Positions 7,117 to 15,695 are shown, counted from the stretch's first letter. The stretch: 38,562 nt of DNA from Levilactobacillus tongjiangensis (GCF_003946345.1 NZ_RHNY01000021.1:1-38562), one strand, 5' to 3'. Notes: generated by a model from the letters alone, not told the origin. Program-made: numbers and translations.

Positions 7117-7755
7117 TTAAGCGCGACGGGTCCGCCAATAGTGCCAGCCTTGCCGAACTAAGAATGGAACTGCCAGTAGAATTAGGAATAACCAGGTGAA
7201 GTTTTGTTGAATGAAGGGCGTGTTTCCAAAGAAGTAGCCGACCGCCGAACAGCTAAAGACCCAGATGAAGCTACCAGCCAAATTCAGCGCTCGAAATTGC
7301 CGCCAATTCATGTCGGTCGTCCCCGCAATAATCGGAACAAACAGGCCGACAAACGGAATAAACCGACCAATCAATAACGTTTGATCTTGATTACGGTTGA
7401 AAACGGCTGTGGCCTGGGCAACCTTCTGCTCGGGTAGCTTGCTGATCAAGTGCTCCTGCAGATCACCCCACCGCAACGTCGTCAGATATTTGACCGCCGA
7501 CCCGGCCGTAGCCGCCAGGGTAAACATCAATACGAGCCACCAGATGTTGAGCTGTGACTGAGGACTTGCCGCAATCGAACCAACCATGAATAGGAGCGAT
7601 TGGCCAGGGATAAACGAAAAAATCAACATCCCCGACTCCAGGAAGATCAAAAAGAAGAGCACCGGGTAGATACCAGTCCCTAATTGATTCGTTAATGGAA
7701 CTAACACGGTTAGGGGATGCCAAATCACATCCCAAATCATTGTCACCAAACTCAT
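7117..7755 (-). CDS. DedA-family membrane protein
   Basis: DedA proteins are membrane transporters of the SNARE-associated/VTT type; some flip undecaprenyl phosphate or phosphatidylethanolamine and support envelope homeostasis. ATG 7755 (212 residues) follows GAGGGGG; an upstream in-frame ATG at 7812 would add an implausible charged tail. The family core is visible: FLIFLESGMLIFSFIPGQSLLF, then the re-entrant region and GRFIPFVGLFVPIIAGTTDMNWRQF with its conserved arginine and glycines. Four to six helices are predicted. It is a single-gene unit, and the substrate is unknown. Confidence 0.92.
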   Translation of the reverse strand: MSLVTMIWDVIWHPLTVLVPLTNQLGTGIYPVLFFLIFLESGMLIFSFIPGQSLLFMVGSIAASPQSQLNIWWLVLMFTLAATAGSAVKYLTTLRWGDLQEHLISKLPEQKVAQATAVFNRNQDQTLLIGRFIPFVGLFVPIIAGTTDMNWRQFRALNLAGSFIWVFSCSAVGYFFGNTPFIQQNFTWLFLILLAVPFLVRQGWHYWRTRRA

Positions 7756-8249
7756 ATAGTCCCCCTCACTGCGTCCCATTTTTAGAGACGCATTTTTCTT
7801 GAATGCCTCCAATTATACGCTGACTTCGTGAAATACATAGGTTGCTATCCCCCCATCTAAATCTAAGACTCTAATTTTTTCGAATCCTTACGCTAACTAT
7901 CAACGTGGCAAACACCCGCCAACCTTGAATTTAACTGTTGACACCTTATAAATGGTTAACGGGTGCTCGGCCACATATTCACGGGAAATACTGGTAATTT
8001 TGCTCCTACTCTTAGTGACCAAAATAACATTTCAGCTACCGACTACTGCTTCAATCACCAACTAGCCACTCAGTCAGAAGTGTCGCCGCCGACCAGCTTT
8101 ACGTCCTGGATCTCCAGACTTAAAATGTGCCGCCCACGGAGAACATCCAGGGCATCCGTTAGAAGTACTGCTGTCATCGGGTTTACAGGCTAGTCAGTCG
8201 ACTTTAGAACTGCTCGTTTCGCCGAATAACTACCTGATATTTTAAGTAA
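7756..8249. other. Gene-free stretch between dedA and degV, first part
   Basis: No convincing gene. A plus-strand frame at 7963-8193 has no ribosome site and no family resemblance. A 34-codon minus-strand frame beginning near 8181 could be a relic, but I cannot assign it. The dedA promoter must lie near 7760-7900. Confidence 0.35.
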
Positions 8250-8292
8250 AAAGCCGTTGACGATACTCATCGTCAGCGGCCTTTCGTGTTAT
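8250..8292 (+). terminator. Bidirectional-looking terminator hairpin
   Basis: GCCGTTGACGAT pairs with ATCGTCAGCGGC around ACTC, with A-rich sequence before and CTTT after. No gene directly precedes it on either strand. Confidence 0.65.
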
Positions 8293-8339
8293 TAGTAAAT
8301 TTATGAAACCAATCAATTGCACCTAATCAGGCTAGGGGT

Positions 8340-8495
8340 TACACTACAAGCAAGTTAGTAACAACGAGTGTTACTGACGAGGTTGTACCAAATTCTTAAT
8401 ACTCTTTTACGAGCAGCACTTAGCACTCCCCCAAAGTTTCTATATTCTGCTCGTATCCCCCCTCAAGCCACGACGAGAATCGTGGCTTTTTTTGG
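8340..8495 (+). ncRNA. Candidate small RNA ending at a terminator
   Basis: Three successive hairpins lie on the plus strand: GTTAGTAACA/TGTTACTGAC near 8353-8377, CGAGCAG (8411-8417) with CTGCTCG (8447-8453), and GCCACGA/ATCGTGGC (about 8466-8487) followed by seven T. The degV stop at 8501 is on the other strand, so this terminator does not serve degV. No plus-strand ORF with a ribosome site is present. No strong promoter was found, so the call is tentative. Confidence 0.4.
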
Positions 8496-8500
8496 TGGCA

Positions 8501-9355
8501 TCAATCCAGAACCTGAACGCCGACACCAATCAAGCCTGGCCCCGTATGGACACCTAAGGCAGGTGACACGTCGCCAGCATACCATTGTTCAACGTTAGGA
8601 TGCGCTTCCTTCAGTTTGGTCAGTACCCGCTCTCTGAGCTCAGGGTCAGCTCCGTCACAAACGGCAATGTTGACCCGCTTCGCGTCACCCACAGCATCAC
8701 TGACGAGCGCCAGCAATTTGGCCAGCGTCTTCTTCTCGCCGCGAACCTTGGCAATTGGGTAATAGATACCTTCGCTGTCACACGAAATAATTGGCTTGAC
8801 GTTTAACAGGGTCCCAGCCATGCCGGCCACCTTGCCGATCCGGCCGCCAGCCTGGAGATACTTTAGCGATGGCACGTAAAAGAAGACCTTAGTCTGCTGA
8901 GTAACGCGCTCCACCTCCGCAATGATCTGGTCAAAGGTCAGTCCCTGTGAACGCAATCTAGAGGCGTAAATAGCCGCAAAGCCACTCCCAATACCAACGC
9001 TACAGGTATTGATCACATGGACCTTCAGCGGTGAATCCTGGGCTAATAGCTGGGTCTCCTGAAAGGTCCCAGACAAGGCTGCTGAAATCGTCACGGCAAT
9101 GACGTGGGTGTAACCCGAAGCTTGAATTCGCTCCAAAGCTTCGACGATCCGTTTACCCGTAGGACTAGCCGTTGAGGCCTTCTCAGTAGCCTGACGACGA
9201 TAAAATTCTGTTGGCGTAATGGTCAACCGGTCTTCGTAGACGTGATCCCGAAAAATCACGTTCATGGGCATCAGTGCCATGTCCGCAGCCTCTAGAACGG
9301 CGGTCGGAACGTCAGAACATGAGTCCACTAAAATAGCAATCTTTTCTGGTTGCAT
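8501..9355 (-). CDS. DegV-family fatty-acid-binding protein
   Basis: DegV/FakB proteins bind one fatty acid and present it to the kinase FakA for phosphorylation, feeding host or medium fatty acids into phospholipids. This 284-residue protein is full length. The N-terminal strand and loop ILVDSCSDVP, the lipid-site ISAALSGTFQ and the late GPGLIGVGV tail match the family. The ATG at 9355 follows GAGGT. It stands alone; its promoter (TATAAT, 9403-9408) has a 23-nt palindrome across the -35 region, so it is probably controlled by a dedicated repressor. Many lactobacilli carry several DegV paralogues. Confidence 0.93.
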   Translation of the reverse strand: MQPEKIAILVDSCSDVPTAVLEAADMALMPMNVIFRDHVYEDRLTITPTEFYRRQATEKASTASPTGKRIVEALERIQASGYTHVIAVTISAALSGTFQETQLLAQDSPLKVHVINTCSVGIGSGFAAIYASRLRSQGLTFDQIIAEVERVTQQTKVFFYVPSLKYLQAGGRIGKVAGMAGTLLNVKPIISCDSEGIYYPIAKVRGEKKTLAKLLALVSDAVGDAKRVNIAVCDGADPELRERVLTKLKEAHPNVEQWYAGDVSPALGVHTGPGLIGVGVQVLD

Positions 9356-9402
9356 GGGGGTTACCTCGTTTCTCCTAGTATCGTGCTCTCATAATAAATG
9401 TC

Positions 9403-9408
9403 ATTATA
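9403..9408 (-). promoter_or_regulatory. degV promoter -10
   Basis: A perfect TATAAT on the minus strand, with TTTTCA 17 nt upstream as a fair -35 that overlaps the palindrome at 9416-9438. Confidence 0.7.
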
Positions 9409-9415
9409 ACACAAT

Positions 9416-9438
9416 CATCTAGTTTTGAAAACTAGATG
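9416..9438. promoter_or_regulatory. Perfect 23-nt palindrome over the degV -35
   Basis: CATCTAGTTTT and AAAACTAGATG are exact inverted arms around a single G. The position between and over the promoter elements suggests a repressor operator. No regulator gene is adjacent. Confidence 0.7.
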
Positions 9439-9758
9439 TGCTATTGTTTGTAACTTATCACGTCGTAACAGAGGCATCTAACTTGCCTTTTAAGCCCTAC
9501 TAGCACCACTCTTAATGGCTCTTACTGATGATGCCTGGTCACAATTAAAAAAATTTTTAGCCAGCTAATTAACGTAACACTAATAGTTAAATTAGCTTAC
9601 CTCCCTGAAAAAATAGCTGTCATTAAAGACCTATTTTTTGTACGGGACTTCACAAACTTTGCTGGAACAACCATGAAAACGGCACCAGTCTAAAACTTCA
9701 GTTAACCTTACTACCAGTAAGTCCCAGCAGATAAATCGTTACTTGAATATAAAATCTT
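9439..9758. other. Gene-free stretch between degV and mntH
   Basis: No gene, RNA or repeat supported. The sequence is AT-rich and holds regulatory sites only at its ends (degV promoter; mntH operator and promoter). Confidence 0.4.
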
Positions 9759-9774
9759 TTTTGGCTCGCCAAAA
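9759..9774. promoter_or_regulatory. Possible metal-regulator operator upstream of mntH
   Basis: TTTTGGCTCGCCAAAA, an inverted repeat with a 2-nt centre, lies 16 nt upstream of the mntH -35. Its position suits an MntR/DtxR-type regulator, but the match to a known box is not established. Confidence 0.45.
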
Positions 9775-9790
9775 TTAATTCCCGTCATGG

Positions 9791-9818
9791 TTGACATTGC
9801 GGCCAAATAGCCTATACT
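9791..9818 (+). promoter_or_regulatory. mntH promoter
   Basis: TTGACA (9791-9796) and TATACT (9813-9818) are 16 nt apart. It implies a leader of about 150 nt before the mntH ATG. I saw no yybP-ykoY Mn riboswitch motif in that leader. Confidence 0.75.
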
Positions 9819-9974
9819 TACGGGTGGAATTAAAGCGCGTCATTAGAGTTAGTTTCGTTAATTTTGCCATTATTCGCACCATTTACGCCACGCTGACGCT
9901 GACTCGCGTTTACCAGGAAAGGCAGAAGTCAATCGACTACCTGAATTTCTAAGCCAATAGAAAAGAGGGATTTT

Positions 9975-11354
9975 ATGAAGAATCATGAAACCGACGAAAA
10001 GACCAAGCACCATATGATTCAGTCAACCGGGAGTAACCAAAAGAGCCTGGATGAAGTCAATGGGACGGTGGAAGTTCCGCAAGATGCGGGTTTCTGGCGT
10101 ACCCTGATGGCTTATACCGGGCCTGGTGCCCTGATTGCCGTGGGATATATGGACCCCGGGAACTGGATCACGTCTATCGCCGGTGGTGCCCAGTACAAGT
10201 ATACGTTACTGACGATCGTCCTACTCTCAAGTTTAGTTGCCATGTTGCTACAAGCCATGTCAGCACGATTGGGGATCGTGACGGGGAAAGATTTGGCCCA
10301 ACTCACCCGTGAGCGGACCGGTAAGCGAACCGGTCTCTTCCTGTGGGTGGTCACCGAATTAGCAATCATGGCCACCGATATTGCCGAAATTATCGGGTCG
10401 GCGATTGCCTTGAAGTTATTATTCGGTTTCCCACTGATTGTCGGTATCATCATTACCGCCATGGACGTTTTAATTCTGCTGGTCCTGATGAAGTTAGGGT
10501 TCAGAAAGATCGAAGCCATCGTTGCAACCTTAGTTGCCGTGATTCTCTTCGTCTTCCTGTACGAAGTTATCCTCGCACAGCCGCACATGGCTGAGGTGCT
10601 GGAAGGGTATATTCCTTCCAGCAGCGTCGTCACGAACAAAGGAATGCTCTACCTCTCCTTAGGGATTGTCGGAGCGACCGTGATGCCCCATGACTTATAC
10701 TTGGGGTCATCAATCTCGCAAACCCGGAGTTTTGACCGTAAGGACCGCAAGAGTGTTGCCAAGGCCATCAAGTTCACGACCATTGACTCAAACATTCAAC
10801 TGACCTTGGCGTTCGTCGTCAACAGTCTGTTACTGATTTTGGGAGCTGCCCTCTTCTTCGGAACAAACAGCGACTTAGGACGATTCGTTGACTTGTTCAA
10901 CGCCCTAAGTGATAGCCAAATCGTTGGTGCCATTGCCAGTCCGATTCTCAGTATGTTATTTGCCCTAGCCCTCCTGGCTTCCGGACAAAGTTCTACCATT
11001 ACTGGGACCCTGGCTGGTCAAATCATCATGGAAGGGTTCATCAACCTGAAGATGCCACTTTGGGCACAGCGGTTGATTACCCGGTTACTCTCCGTGACGC
11101 CAGTGATCATCTTCGCCATTATTTACCATGGTAACGAGGCTAAAATTGAAAACCTGCTGACACTCTCACAGGTATTCCTAAGTATCGCGTTACCATTCGC
11201 CATGATTCCACTGGTTATTTTCACCAGTAGCAAGAGTCTGATGGGCGAGTTCGTTAACAAGACTTGGGTCAAGGTACTCGGCTGGATTATCGCCGTCATC
11301 CTGATTATCCTAAACGTCTACCTGATTTTACAAACCTTACACATCGTGAAGTAA
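9975..11354 (+). CDS. mntH: Nramp-family Mn2+ transporter MntH
   Basis: MntH imports Mn2+ (and other divalent metals) with protons; lactobacilli accumulate Mn2+ as an antioxidant. The 459-residue protein has a polar N-terminal tail of about 40 residues and 11 predicted helices. Both metal-site motifs are intact: DPGN at 60-63 in helix 1 and MPH at 237-239 in helix 6. The ATG at 9975 follows AGAGGGA. It is monocistronic, with its own strong promoter and a perfect terminator. It may be one of several paralogues; the hop-resistance protein HitA of beer lactobacilli is of this family. Confidence 0.95.
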   Translation: MKNHETDEKTKHHMIQSTGSNQKSLDEVNGTVEVPQDAGFWRTLMAYTGPGALIAVGYMDPGNWITSIAGGAQYKYTLLTIVLLSSLVAMLLQAMSARLGIVTGKDLAQLTRERTGKRTGLFLWVVTELAIMATDIAEIIGSAIALKLLFGFPLIVGIIITAMDVLILLVLMKLGFRKIEAIVATLVAVILFVFLYEVILAQPHMAEVLEGYIPSSSVVTNKGMLYLSLGIVGATVMPHDLYLGSSISQTRSFDRKDRKSVAKAIKFTTIDSNIQLTLAFVVNSLLLILGAALFFGTNSDLGRFVDLFNALSDSQIVGAIASPILSMLFALALLASGQSSTITGTLAGQIIMEGFINLKMPLWAQRLITRLLSVTPVIIFAIIYHGNEAKIENLLTLSQVFLSIALPFAMIPLVIFTSSKSLMGEFVNKTWVKVLGWIIAVILIILNVYLILQTLHIVK

Positions 11355-11360
11355 ACCTAA

Positions 11361-11391
11361 GTGGTTGAGACCGTCGTCTCAACCACTTTTT
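11361..11391 (+). terminator. mntH terminator
   Basis: GTGGTTGAGAC (11361-11371) pairs perfectly with 11376-11386, followed by five T. Confidence 0.92.
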
Positions 11392-11458
11392 ATTTGGTCT
11401 TCGCTGAGACATTGCCGTGTTCGGTCGGCAGAGGGAAAGCTAAACTAGTTTTTGAAAC

Positions 11459-11496
11459 CTAAAGGTTGAAAGTTCGAAAACCGTTATCAAACCAAG
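11459..11496 (+). repeat. Short repeat box shared with 144-180
   Basis: About 31 of 37 positions match 144-180 by eye, and TAAACTAGTTT at 11441-11451 matches 412-422. Here both boxes directly precede copy B2. Confidence 0.6.
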
Positions 11497-11509
11497 AATA
11501 GTAAAGCAC

Positions 11510-11715
11510 TTACTCAGTAGTATTAGCACGCCACTAGGTAGCCGAGAGTGAGTCAAATTTGGACTCAGCCGTGGAATTTTCAAGTGCTCTTCTTGAAAAT
11601 GGAGACTTGAAGACGTGTTTTTCGGCTTCAAGCGAGGGGCAAGACCGCCCTTTGGCTTGTCCCGTCCTTTCCACCGCGTTCCAGTCCAAATTTGGCGAAC
11701 GGTCAGGCGGTAATT
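11510..11715 (+). repeat. Structured intergenic repeat, copy B2
   Basis: Near-identical sister of the copy at 433-650. The outer stem is 11554-11565 with 11683-11694 (12 bp). The first hairpin (ATTTTCAAG/CTTGAAAAT) is perfect here where B1 has a G-U, a pairing-preserving change. The family loop ACCGCCCTTTGG is at 11644-11655. It ends about 90 nt before the GNAT gene and could lie in that gene's leader. Confidence 0.8.
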
Positions 11716-11805
11716 TCCCACCGTTCTCAGCCTATAAGCGTTTTGACTTTCCCGGAAAGAACAGGTATAACGAAATTATACTTATAAAAACCTGAGGTGG
11801 ATTTC

Positions 11806-12333
11806 ATGCAATTATCCGTTACGGACAATATTTATATTGAAACACCGGCCATTAGCGATGCTGCTGGCCTGTACCCGTTGATTGAGCAAGACCGTGAAAA
11901 CTTAGCAAAATGGCTACCTTGGGCGGCCACGACCCAATCCGTCATTGATGAGGCCGGCTTTATCCGATCCTGCCTCCAGCGTATCGAGGACCAACAGCTT
12001 TGGTTGGGCGTTATCTGGGTCGACCATCATCCTGCTGGCATGATTGATTTGCATGATTTCAAAGACAGTCACGCTGCCATTGGTTACTGGCTGGACAAAG
12101 ACTACCGTGGTCAGGGCGTTTTGGCCCAGTCCTTAGCCGCCCTTGAGAAATTTGGGTTTGGCCGTTACCGACTCCATAAGATCAGTATTTTAGCTGAGCC
12201 TGACAACACGGCTAGCCGAGCAGTCGCCGAACGGGCTAACTACCATCAAGATGGGACGTTGCGTGAGCATATCCCCCATCAGGACAATTTTGCCGATGCC
12301 GTAGTTTATTCAAAACTAAGCGGTGAAGCGTAA
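11806..12333 (+). CDS. GNAT acetyltransferase, RimJ/RimL type
   Basis: A 175-residue N-acetyltransferase of the type that acetylates ribosomal-protein or other N-termini. The acetyl-CoA motif A is visible as YWLDKDYRGQGVLAQSL (R/Q-x-x-G-x-G/A form), and the C-terminal ILAEPDNTASRAVAERANY segment matches RimL-like enzymes. ATG 11806 is chosen because GAGGTGG sits 5 nt upstream; an in-frame GTG at 11797 overlaps it. It is monocistronic. The substrate cannot be inferred. Confidence 0.9.
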   Translation: MQLSVTDNIYIETPAISDAAGLYPLIEQDRENLAKWLPWAATTQSVIDEAGFIRSCLQRIEDQQLWLGVIWVDHHPAGMIDLHDFKDSHAAIGYWLDKDYRGQGVLAQSLAALEKFGFGRYRLHKISILAEPDNTASRAVAERANYHQDGTLREHIPHQDNFADAVVYSKLSGEA

Positions 12334-12363
12334 ATCCGGTGAAACAAGTTTTATCGCAAAAAT

Positions 12364-12540
12364 AAAAAGGTCTGAGACTTTTGTCTCAAACCCTTTTTGT
12401 GCTCCAAACGTAAACAGTCGAAACGTGCGACAAAGGGCAGTCAACTCCGCTTAACCCCGATAAACAAACAATCCAAGACCGGGATTATTCGTCTATCGAC
12501 GTTAATGCTCATTGACTAACCGCCTTTAGTCCCACTCTCA
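12364..12540 (+). repeat. Hairpin-led repeat family D, copy D1 (interrupted)
   Basis: A terminator hairpin (TGAGAC/GTCTCA, 12373-12388, A-run before and T-run after) is followed by GTGCTCCAAACGTAAA, AGTCGAAACGTG and GGCAGTCAACTCCGC. This matches 27725-27830. About 69 nt of unrelated sequence (12451-12519) then interrupts the element before its final part (CCGCCTTTAGTCCCACTCTC). The hairpin also serves as terminator for the GNAT gene. Confidence 0.7.
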
Positions 12541-12565
12541 TTTTTAGCTTTAATTTGTAAAATGA

Positions 12566-13315
12566 TTAAGCACGTTGGCCGCCATCGACGGTAAACTCAG
12601 CACCGTTAGCAAAGTGTGATTCATCACTGCCTAAGTAGACACAGACTTCACCAATATCTTCCGGCTTACCCATGTGACCCACGGGAATCGACTTGATAAT
12701 CTGTTCCTTAGCCGCGGCTGGTACGATCGACGTATCGATCCAACCAGGATGAACAGAGTTGACCCGAATATCCACGTGACGTTGTGCCAAATTCAGGGCC
12801 GTCGCGTGCGTTAACATCCGACTGCCACCCTTGCTGGCTGAGTATGCCGGGGCAAATGGTAAACCGACCAGTCCGGCAACGGAGGAAACGTTGATGATCG
12901 ACCCCTTAGCGTCGTTCGTTTCTTTCATGGCCTTGATAGCAACTTTTTCGCCTAAGAAGTTTGCCGTCAAGTTGACGTCAATGACGGATTGCCAGTCAGC
13001 TAATGATAAGTCTTCAATGGCACCGTTAACGCCACCAATTCCGGCATTGTTCACCAGAATATCCAACTTACCAAACTTTTCGAGCGTGGCATCAATCACT
13101 TTTTGCCAGCCTTCTTCAGTCGCAACGTCCATTTGGACGAAGAGACTAACATCGCTACCAAACTTTTCAACGGCGGCTTTCCCACCATCGACGTTATGGT
13201 TAGCGGTTACAACCACTTTCGCACCTTCACGAACGTAGCATTCTGCAATCCCCAAACCAATACCTGCAACGCCACCAGTAATGATAGCAACTTTACCTTT
13301 TAACCGATTTGCCAT
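12566..13315 (-). CDS. Short-chain dehydrogenase/reductase (SDR)
   Basis: A classical 249-residue SDR that interconverts an alcohol and a ketone or aldehyde with NAD(P). It has the cofactor motif TGGVAGIG (13-20), NNAG (89-92) and the catalytic Ser144/145, Tyr158 and Lys162 (YSASK). Overall layout resembles the R-specific alcohol dehydrogenases of lactobacilli (VNTVHPG-like and VDGG C-terminal patterns), but substrate and cofactor choice cannot be fixed. ATG 13315 follows AAGGGG; a GTG at 13324 is less likely. It lies after the aldehyde dehydrogenase gene on the same strand but beyond a strong terminator. Confidence 0.9.
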   Translation of the reverse strand: MANRLKGKVAIITGGVAGIGLGIAECYVREGAKVVVTANHNVDGGKAAVEKFGSDVSLFVQMDVATEEGWQKVIDATLEKFGKLDILVNNAGIGGVNGAIEDLSLADWQSVIDVNLTANFLGEKVAIKAMKETNDAKGSIINVSSVAGLVGLPFAPAYSASKGGSRMLTHATALNLAQRHVDIRVNSVHPGWIDTSIVPAAAKEQIIKSIPVGHMGKPEDIGEVCVYLGSDESHFANGAEFTVDGGQRA

Positions 13316-13410
13316 TCCTGTCACCCCTTAGTTATATTCTTACTCGTTCAGAGTATCACACTATCAGGGGTTGGAAAAATAATTATGCTCAATTACATCG
13401 TAAATCATAA

Positions 13411-13446
13411 AAACGCCAGACCGCGGTCTTAACCGGTCTGGCGTTT
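13411..13446. terminator. Terminator after the aldehyde dehydrogenase gene
   Basis: A perfect 13-bp stem, 13411-13423 with 13434-13446 (AAACGCCAGACCG arm), with A/T tails on both sides. Confidence 0.9.
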
Positions 13447-13489
13447 GTTTAATTGACTGTACTTTCAATTTTGGTAGCCAACAATTAAG

Positions 13490-14905
13490 CTAAAATTTGT
13501 GTGGGAGAATCAGTCCGCCAGTTTCATCGTCGTTAGGATGTTCCCGCTTAACCACGAGTTCTTGGTTCACAAAGCTTGAAATCCCGGTTTGACCCAATTC
13601 ACGACCAAACCCAGACTTCTTCACCCCACCAAATTCGAGCTCTGGTAGTGAGCTAAAGAAGGTGTTTACAAAGACCATTCCGGTCTCAATCCGTGACGCC
13701 AGTGCGGCACCAGATTCAGCACTCCCAGCAAAAACGATGCCACCCAAACCATAGTCGGCATCATTAGCCAGTTCAACGGCTTCATCGTCGTTGGCCACTT
13801 TATAAACTTGGGCAACGGGACCAAACATTTCTTTGCCGTAAGCGGGATTATCCTTGTCAATATCCGTTAAAATCGTTGGCAAGAAGAACTGACCATCGCT
13901 AGCCACAGCATCGTGAACAAAGTAAGCAGTGGCACCGCCGGCAATTGCTTCATCAACCTGTGCTTGTAACTTTTCTTTGGCCTTTTTGGAGTTCATCGGT
14001 GCCAGGGTCGTGGTTGGATCCATTGGGTCCCCCAACTTGACGCTGCCAAACGCTGCCTTTAGAGATTCCAGGAATTCATCATAGTGGTTAGCCGTGACAA
14101 TGAACCGCTTGGAAGACGTGCAGACTTGACCTGCGTTATACAAACGTGCTCGAGGCGCCACGGCGTTTACGTCAGCCATATTGGCATCTTCAGCGACGAT
14201 AAAGGCATCGACACCACCCAGTTCCATGGTATTCTTCTTCAAATATTTACCAGCAACTTCAGCGACGGCAACCCCTCCCCGTTCGGAACCAGTCAAAGCC
14301 ACCCCTTGAACCCGCTTATCAGCAACAACTTGTGACACTTGGTCGTAGGATAAGAAGAGATTGGTCAGTGAACCGTCTGGTGCCCCGGCCCGACGAACAG
14401 CATCTTCAAACGCCAGCGCTGAACCCGGTGTAATAGCAGCGTGCTTAAACACAATTGGGTCACCGACCGCAAAGTTAGGCGCAAAGATCCGCATCATTTG
14501 GTAATAAGGAAAGTTCCAAGGTTCCACGGCCATCAATACACCCAGTGGGTGATTTTCCAGCTGTGCTTCTCCGGCAATTGTTTCAATTGCACGTGGCTTT
14601 AACATTTCTTCTGCATGGTCAGCGTAGTAATCTGCAATCATTGCACAGAGTTCGACTTCGCCCTGTGCTTCCGTAAATAATTTACCCATTTCAGTGGTCA
14701 ACACTTTAGCTAAGCTATCCGCTTCGTCGCGGAAAAGTTGCGCTAACCGGTGGAGTACGGGAACGCGGGTGGCAACTGGATCATTCCGCCATTCCTTATA
14801 GAGTTTTTGCGCCTTAGCTAAACTTTCTTCAACATACTCGGGCGTTGCATTTTCATAAGTCTTGACGACTTCATTGGTATAGGGGTTGGTCGTTTGATAA
14901 GCCAT
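13490..14905 (-). CDS. gabD: NAD(P)-dependent succinate-semialdehyde/aldehyde dehydrogenase
   Basis: Oxidises an aldehyde to the acid. ATG 14905 after AAGGAGGAA gives 471 residues, typical of succinate-semialdehyde dehydrogenases. The Rossmann loop EPWNFP (128-133) and GSERGG (206-211) are present, as are catalytic E228 (MELGG) and C262 (NAGQVCTSSKR). Aromatic or short-chain aldehydes are possible substrates as well. Upstream, a 25-nt palindrome (15030-15054) and a TetR gene suggest inducible control. Confidence 0.9.
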   Translation of the reverse strand: MAYQTTNPYTNEVVKTYENATPEYVEESLAKAQKLYKEWRNDPVATRVPVLHRLAQLFRDEADSLAKVLTTEMGKLFTEAQGEVELCAMIADYYADHAEEMLKPRAIETIAGEAQLENHPLGVLMAVEPWNFPYYQMMRIFAPNFAVGDPIVFKHAAITPGSALAFEDAVRRAGAPDGSLTNLFLSYDQVSQVVADKRVQGVALTGSERGGVAVAEVAGKYLKKNTMELGGVDAFIVAEDANMADVNAVAPRARLYNAGQVCTSSKRFIVTANHYDEFLESLKAAFGSVKLGDPMDPTTTLAPMNSKKAKEKLQAQVDEAIAGGATAYFVHDAVASDGQFFLPTILTDIDKDNPAYGKEMFGPVAQVYKVANDDEAVELANDADYGLGGIVFAGSAESGAALASRIETGMVFVNTFFSSLPELEFGGVKKSGFGRELGQTGISSFVNQELVVKREHPNDDETGGLILPHKF

Positions 14906-15029
14906 ACTATAATTCCTCCTTGATAGGTCCATTCGTATTCACAATGTAACCTCTTACAAAAGTAACTATACCCCCGTCAACCGCTTAATACCAGCAACTC
15001 GTTTGTGATGTAATAATCAAAATGTTTGT

Positions 15030-15054
15030 GAAACAACCAACCCTTGGTTGTTTC
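15030..15054. promoter_or_regulatory. Perfect palindromic operator between TetR gene and gabD
   Basis: GAAACAACCAA and TTGGTTGTTTC are exact inverted arms (11 bp) around CCC. The site is 125 nt upstream of the aldehyde dehydrogenase start and 75 nt past the TetR stop. Size and symmetry suit a TetR dimer; the neighbouring TetR protein is the obvious candidate. Confidence 0.75.
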
Positions 15055-15085
15055 AACCGGTTGCAATTATCAAAAATTGGTCTAC

Positions 15086-15115
15086 AAAAAAAGCTGTTAG
15101 CCAGTGCCAACAACT
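15086..15115 (-). terminator. Terminator of the TetR gene
   Basis: AGCTGTTAGC (15092-15101) pairs with GCCAACAACT (15106-15115), with G-U pairs, followed on the minus strand by seven T. Confidence 0.85.
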
Positions 15116-15128
15116 TTACACAAACATT

Positions 15129-15695
15129 TTAACTTAACTTCCAACAATCCAAAATCCCGTTCATCAGCCGGTTGGCCGTCGTAATTTGGTCGAGGACGGT
15201 TCTTGGGCTGGCGGTAAAGTTATCATCCGCCCATTTATTGATAAGACCCAATGAACCCGCGGCAATAAATTCCGCTGACGTGTCGATCACGTCTTCTTTC
15301 AAATACCGATACTCTGGCATTGCATGTAGCAAAATTGACAGTCGTGAAGCCACAAATTCATTCATTGACTGGCGCCAAACCCCATCATCGTAAGGGTAAG
15401 CGTTCAGGAAAATCTTTGAATTATCAGCAATCCGTTCCAATAGTTGGATAACAGCCGGACGCCAATTCTCCAGAGTCAAGGTCAAAGGTTGTTCGCGTCG
15501 TGGCGCTTCAACAATGAAGTGCTCGTAAACAAACGCTAACAACTCATATTTGTCCGCGAAGTAGTAGTAAAAAGTTTTGCGGTGGACATCTGCCTCATCC
15601 GCAATTTCTCGAACAGTTACCTTATCAAATGTATTGTGGTTCAACAACGAAGCCAAGGCCTCAGCAATCCGCTCCTTAGTTTCTGATGCAGCCAT
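15129..15695 (-). CDS. TetR/AcrR-family regulator
   Basis: A 188-residue regulator with an N-terminal helix-turn-helix (VTVREIADEADVHRKTFYYYFADKYEL, about 27-53) and a C-terminal ligand/dimer domain like the DhaS-type TetR proteins. ATG 15695 follows TTGGAGG; a start at 15713 is possible but less well placed. It lies directly upstream of the aldehyde dehydrogenase gene on the same strand, with a terminator and a 25-nt palindrome between. It probably represses that gene; the ligand is unknown. A minus-strand TATAAT at 15801-15806 is its likely -10. Confidence 0.92.
   Translation of the reverse strand: MAASETKERIAEALASLLNHNTFDKVTVREIADEADVHRKTFYYYFADKYELLAFVYEHFIVEAPRREQPLTLTLENWRPAVIQLLERIADNSKIFLNAYPYDDGVWRQSMNEFVASRLSILLHAMPEYRYLKEDVIDTSAEFIAAGSLGLINKWADDNFTASPRTVLDQITTANRLMNGILDCWKLS

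Noticed and set aside
8080-8181. 34-codon minus-strand ORF as a gene fragment
   Set aside because: It has no ribosome site and I could not connect it to a family.
9819-9974. yybP-ykoY Mn riboswitch in the mntH leader
   Set aside because: The leader lacks the conserved paired loops of that class.
13411-13446. GACCGC motif as a ninth copy of the structured repeat
   Set aside because: It is part of a simple 13-bp terminator, with none of the other hairpins.
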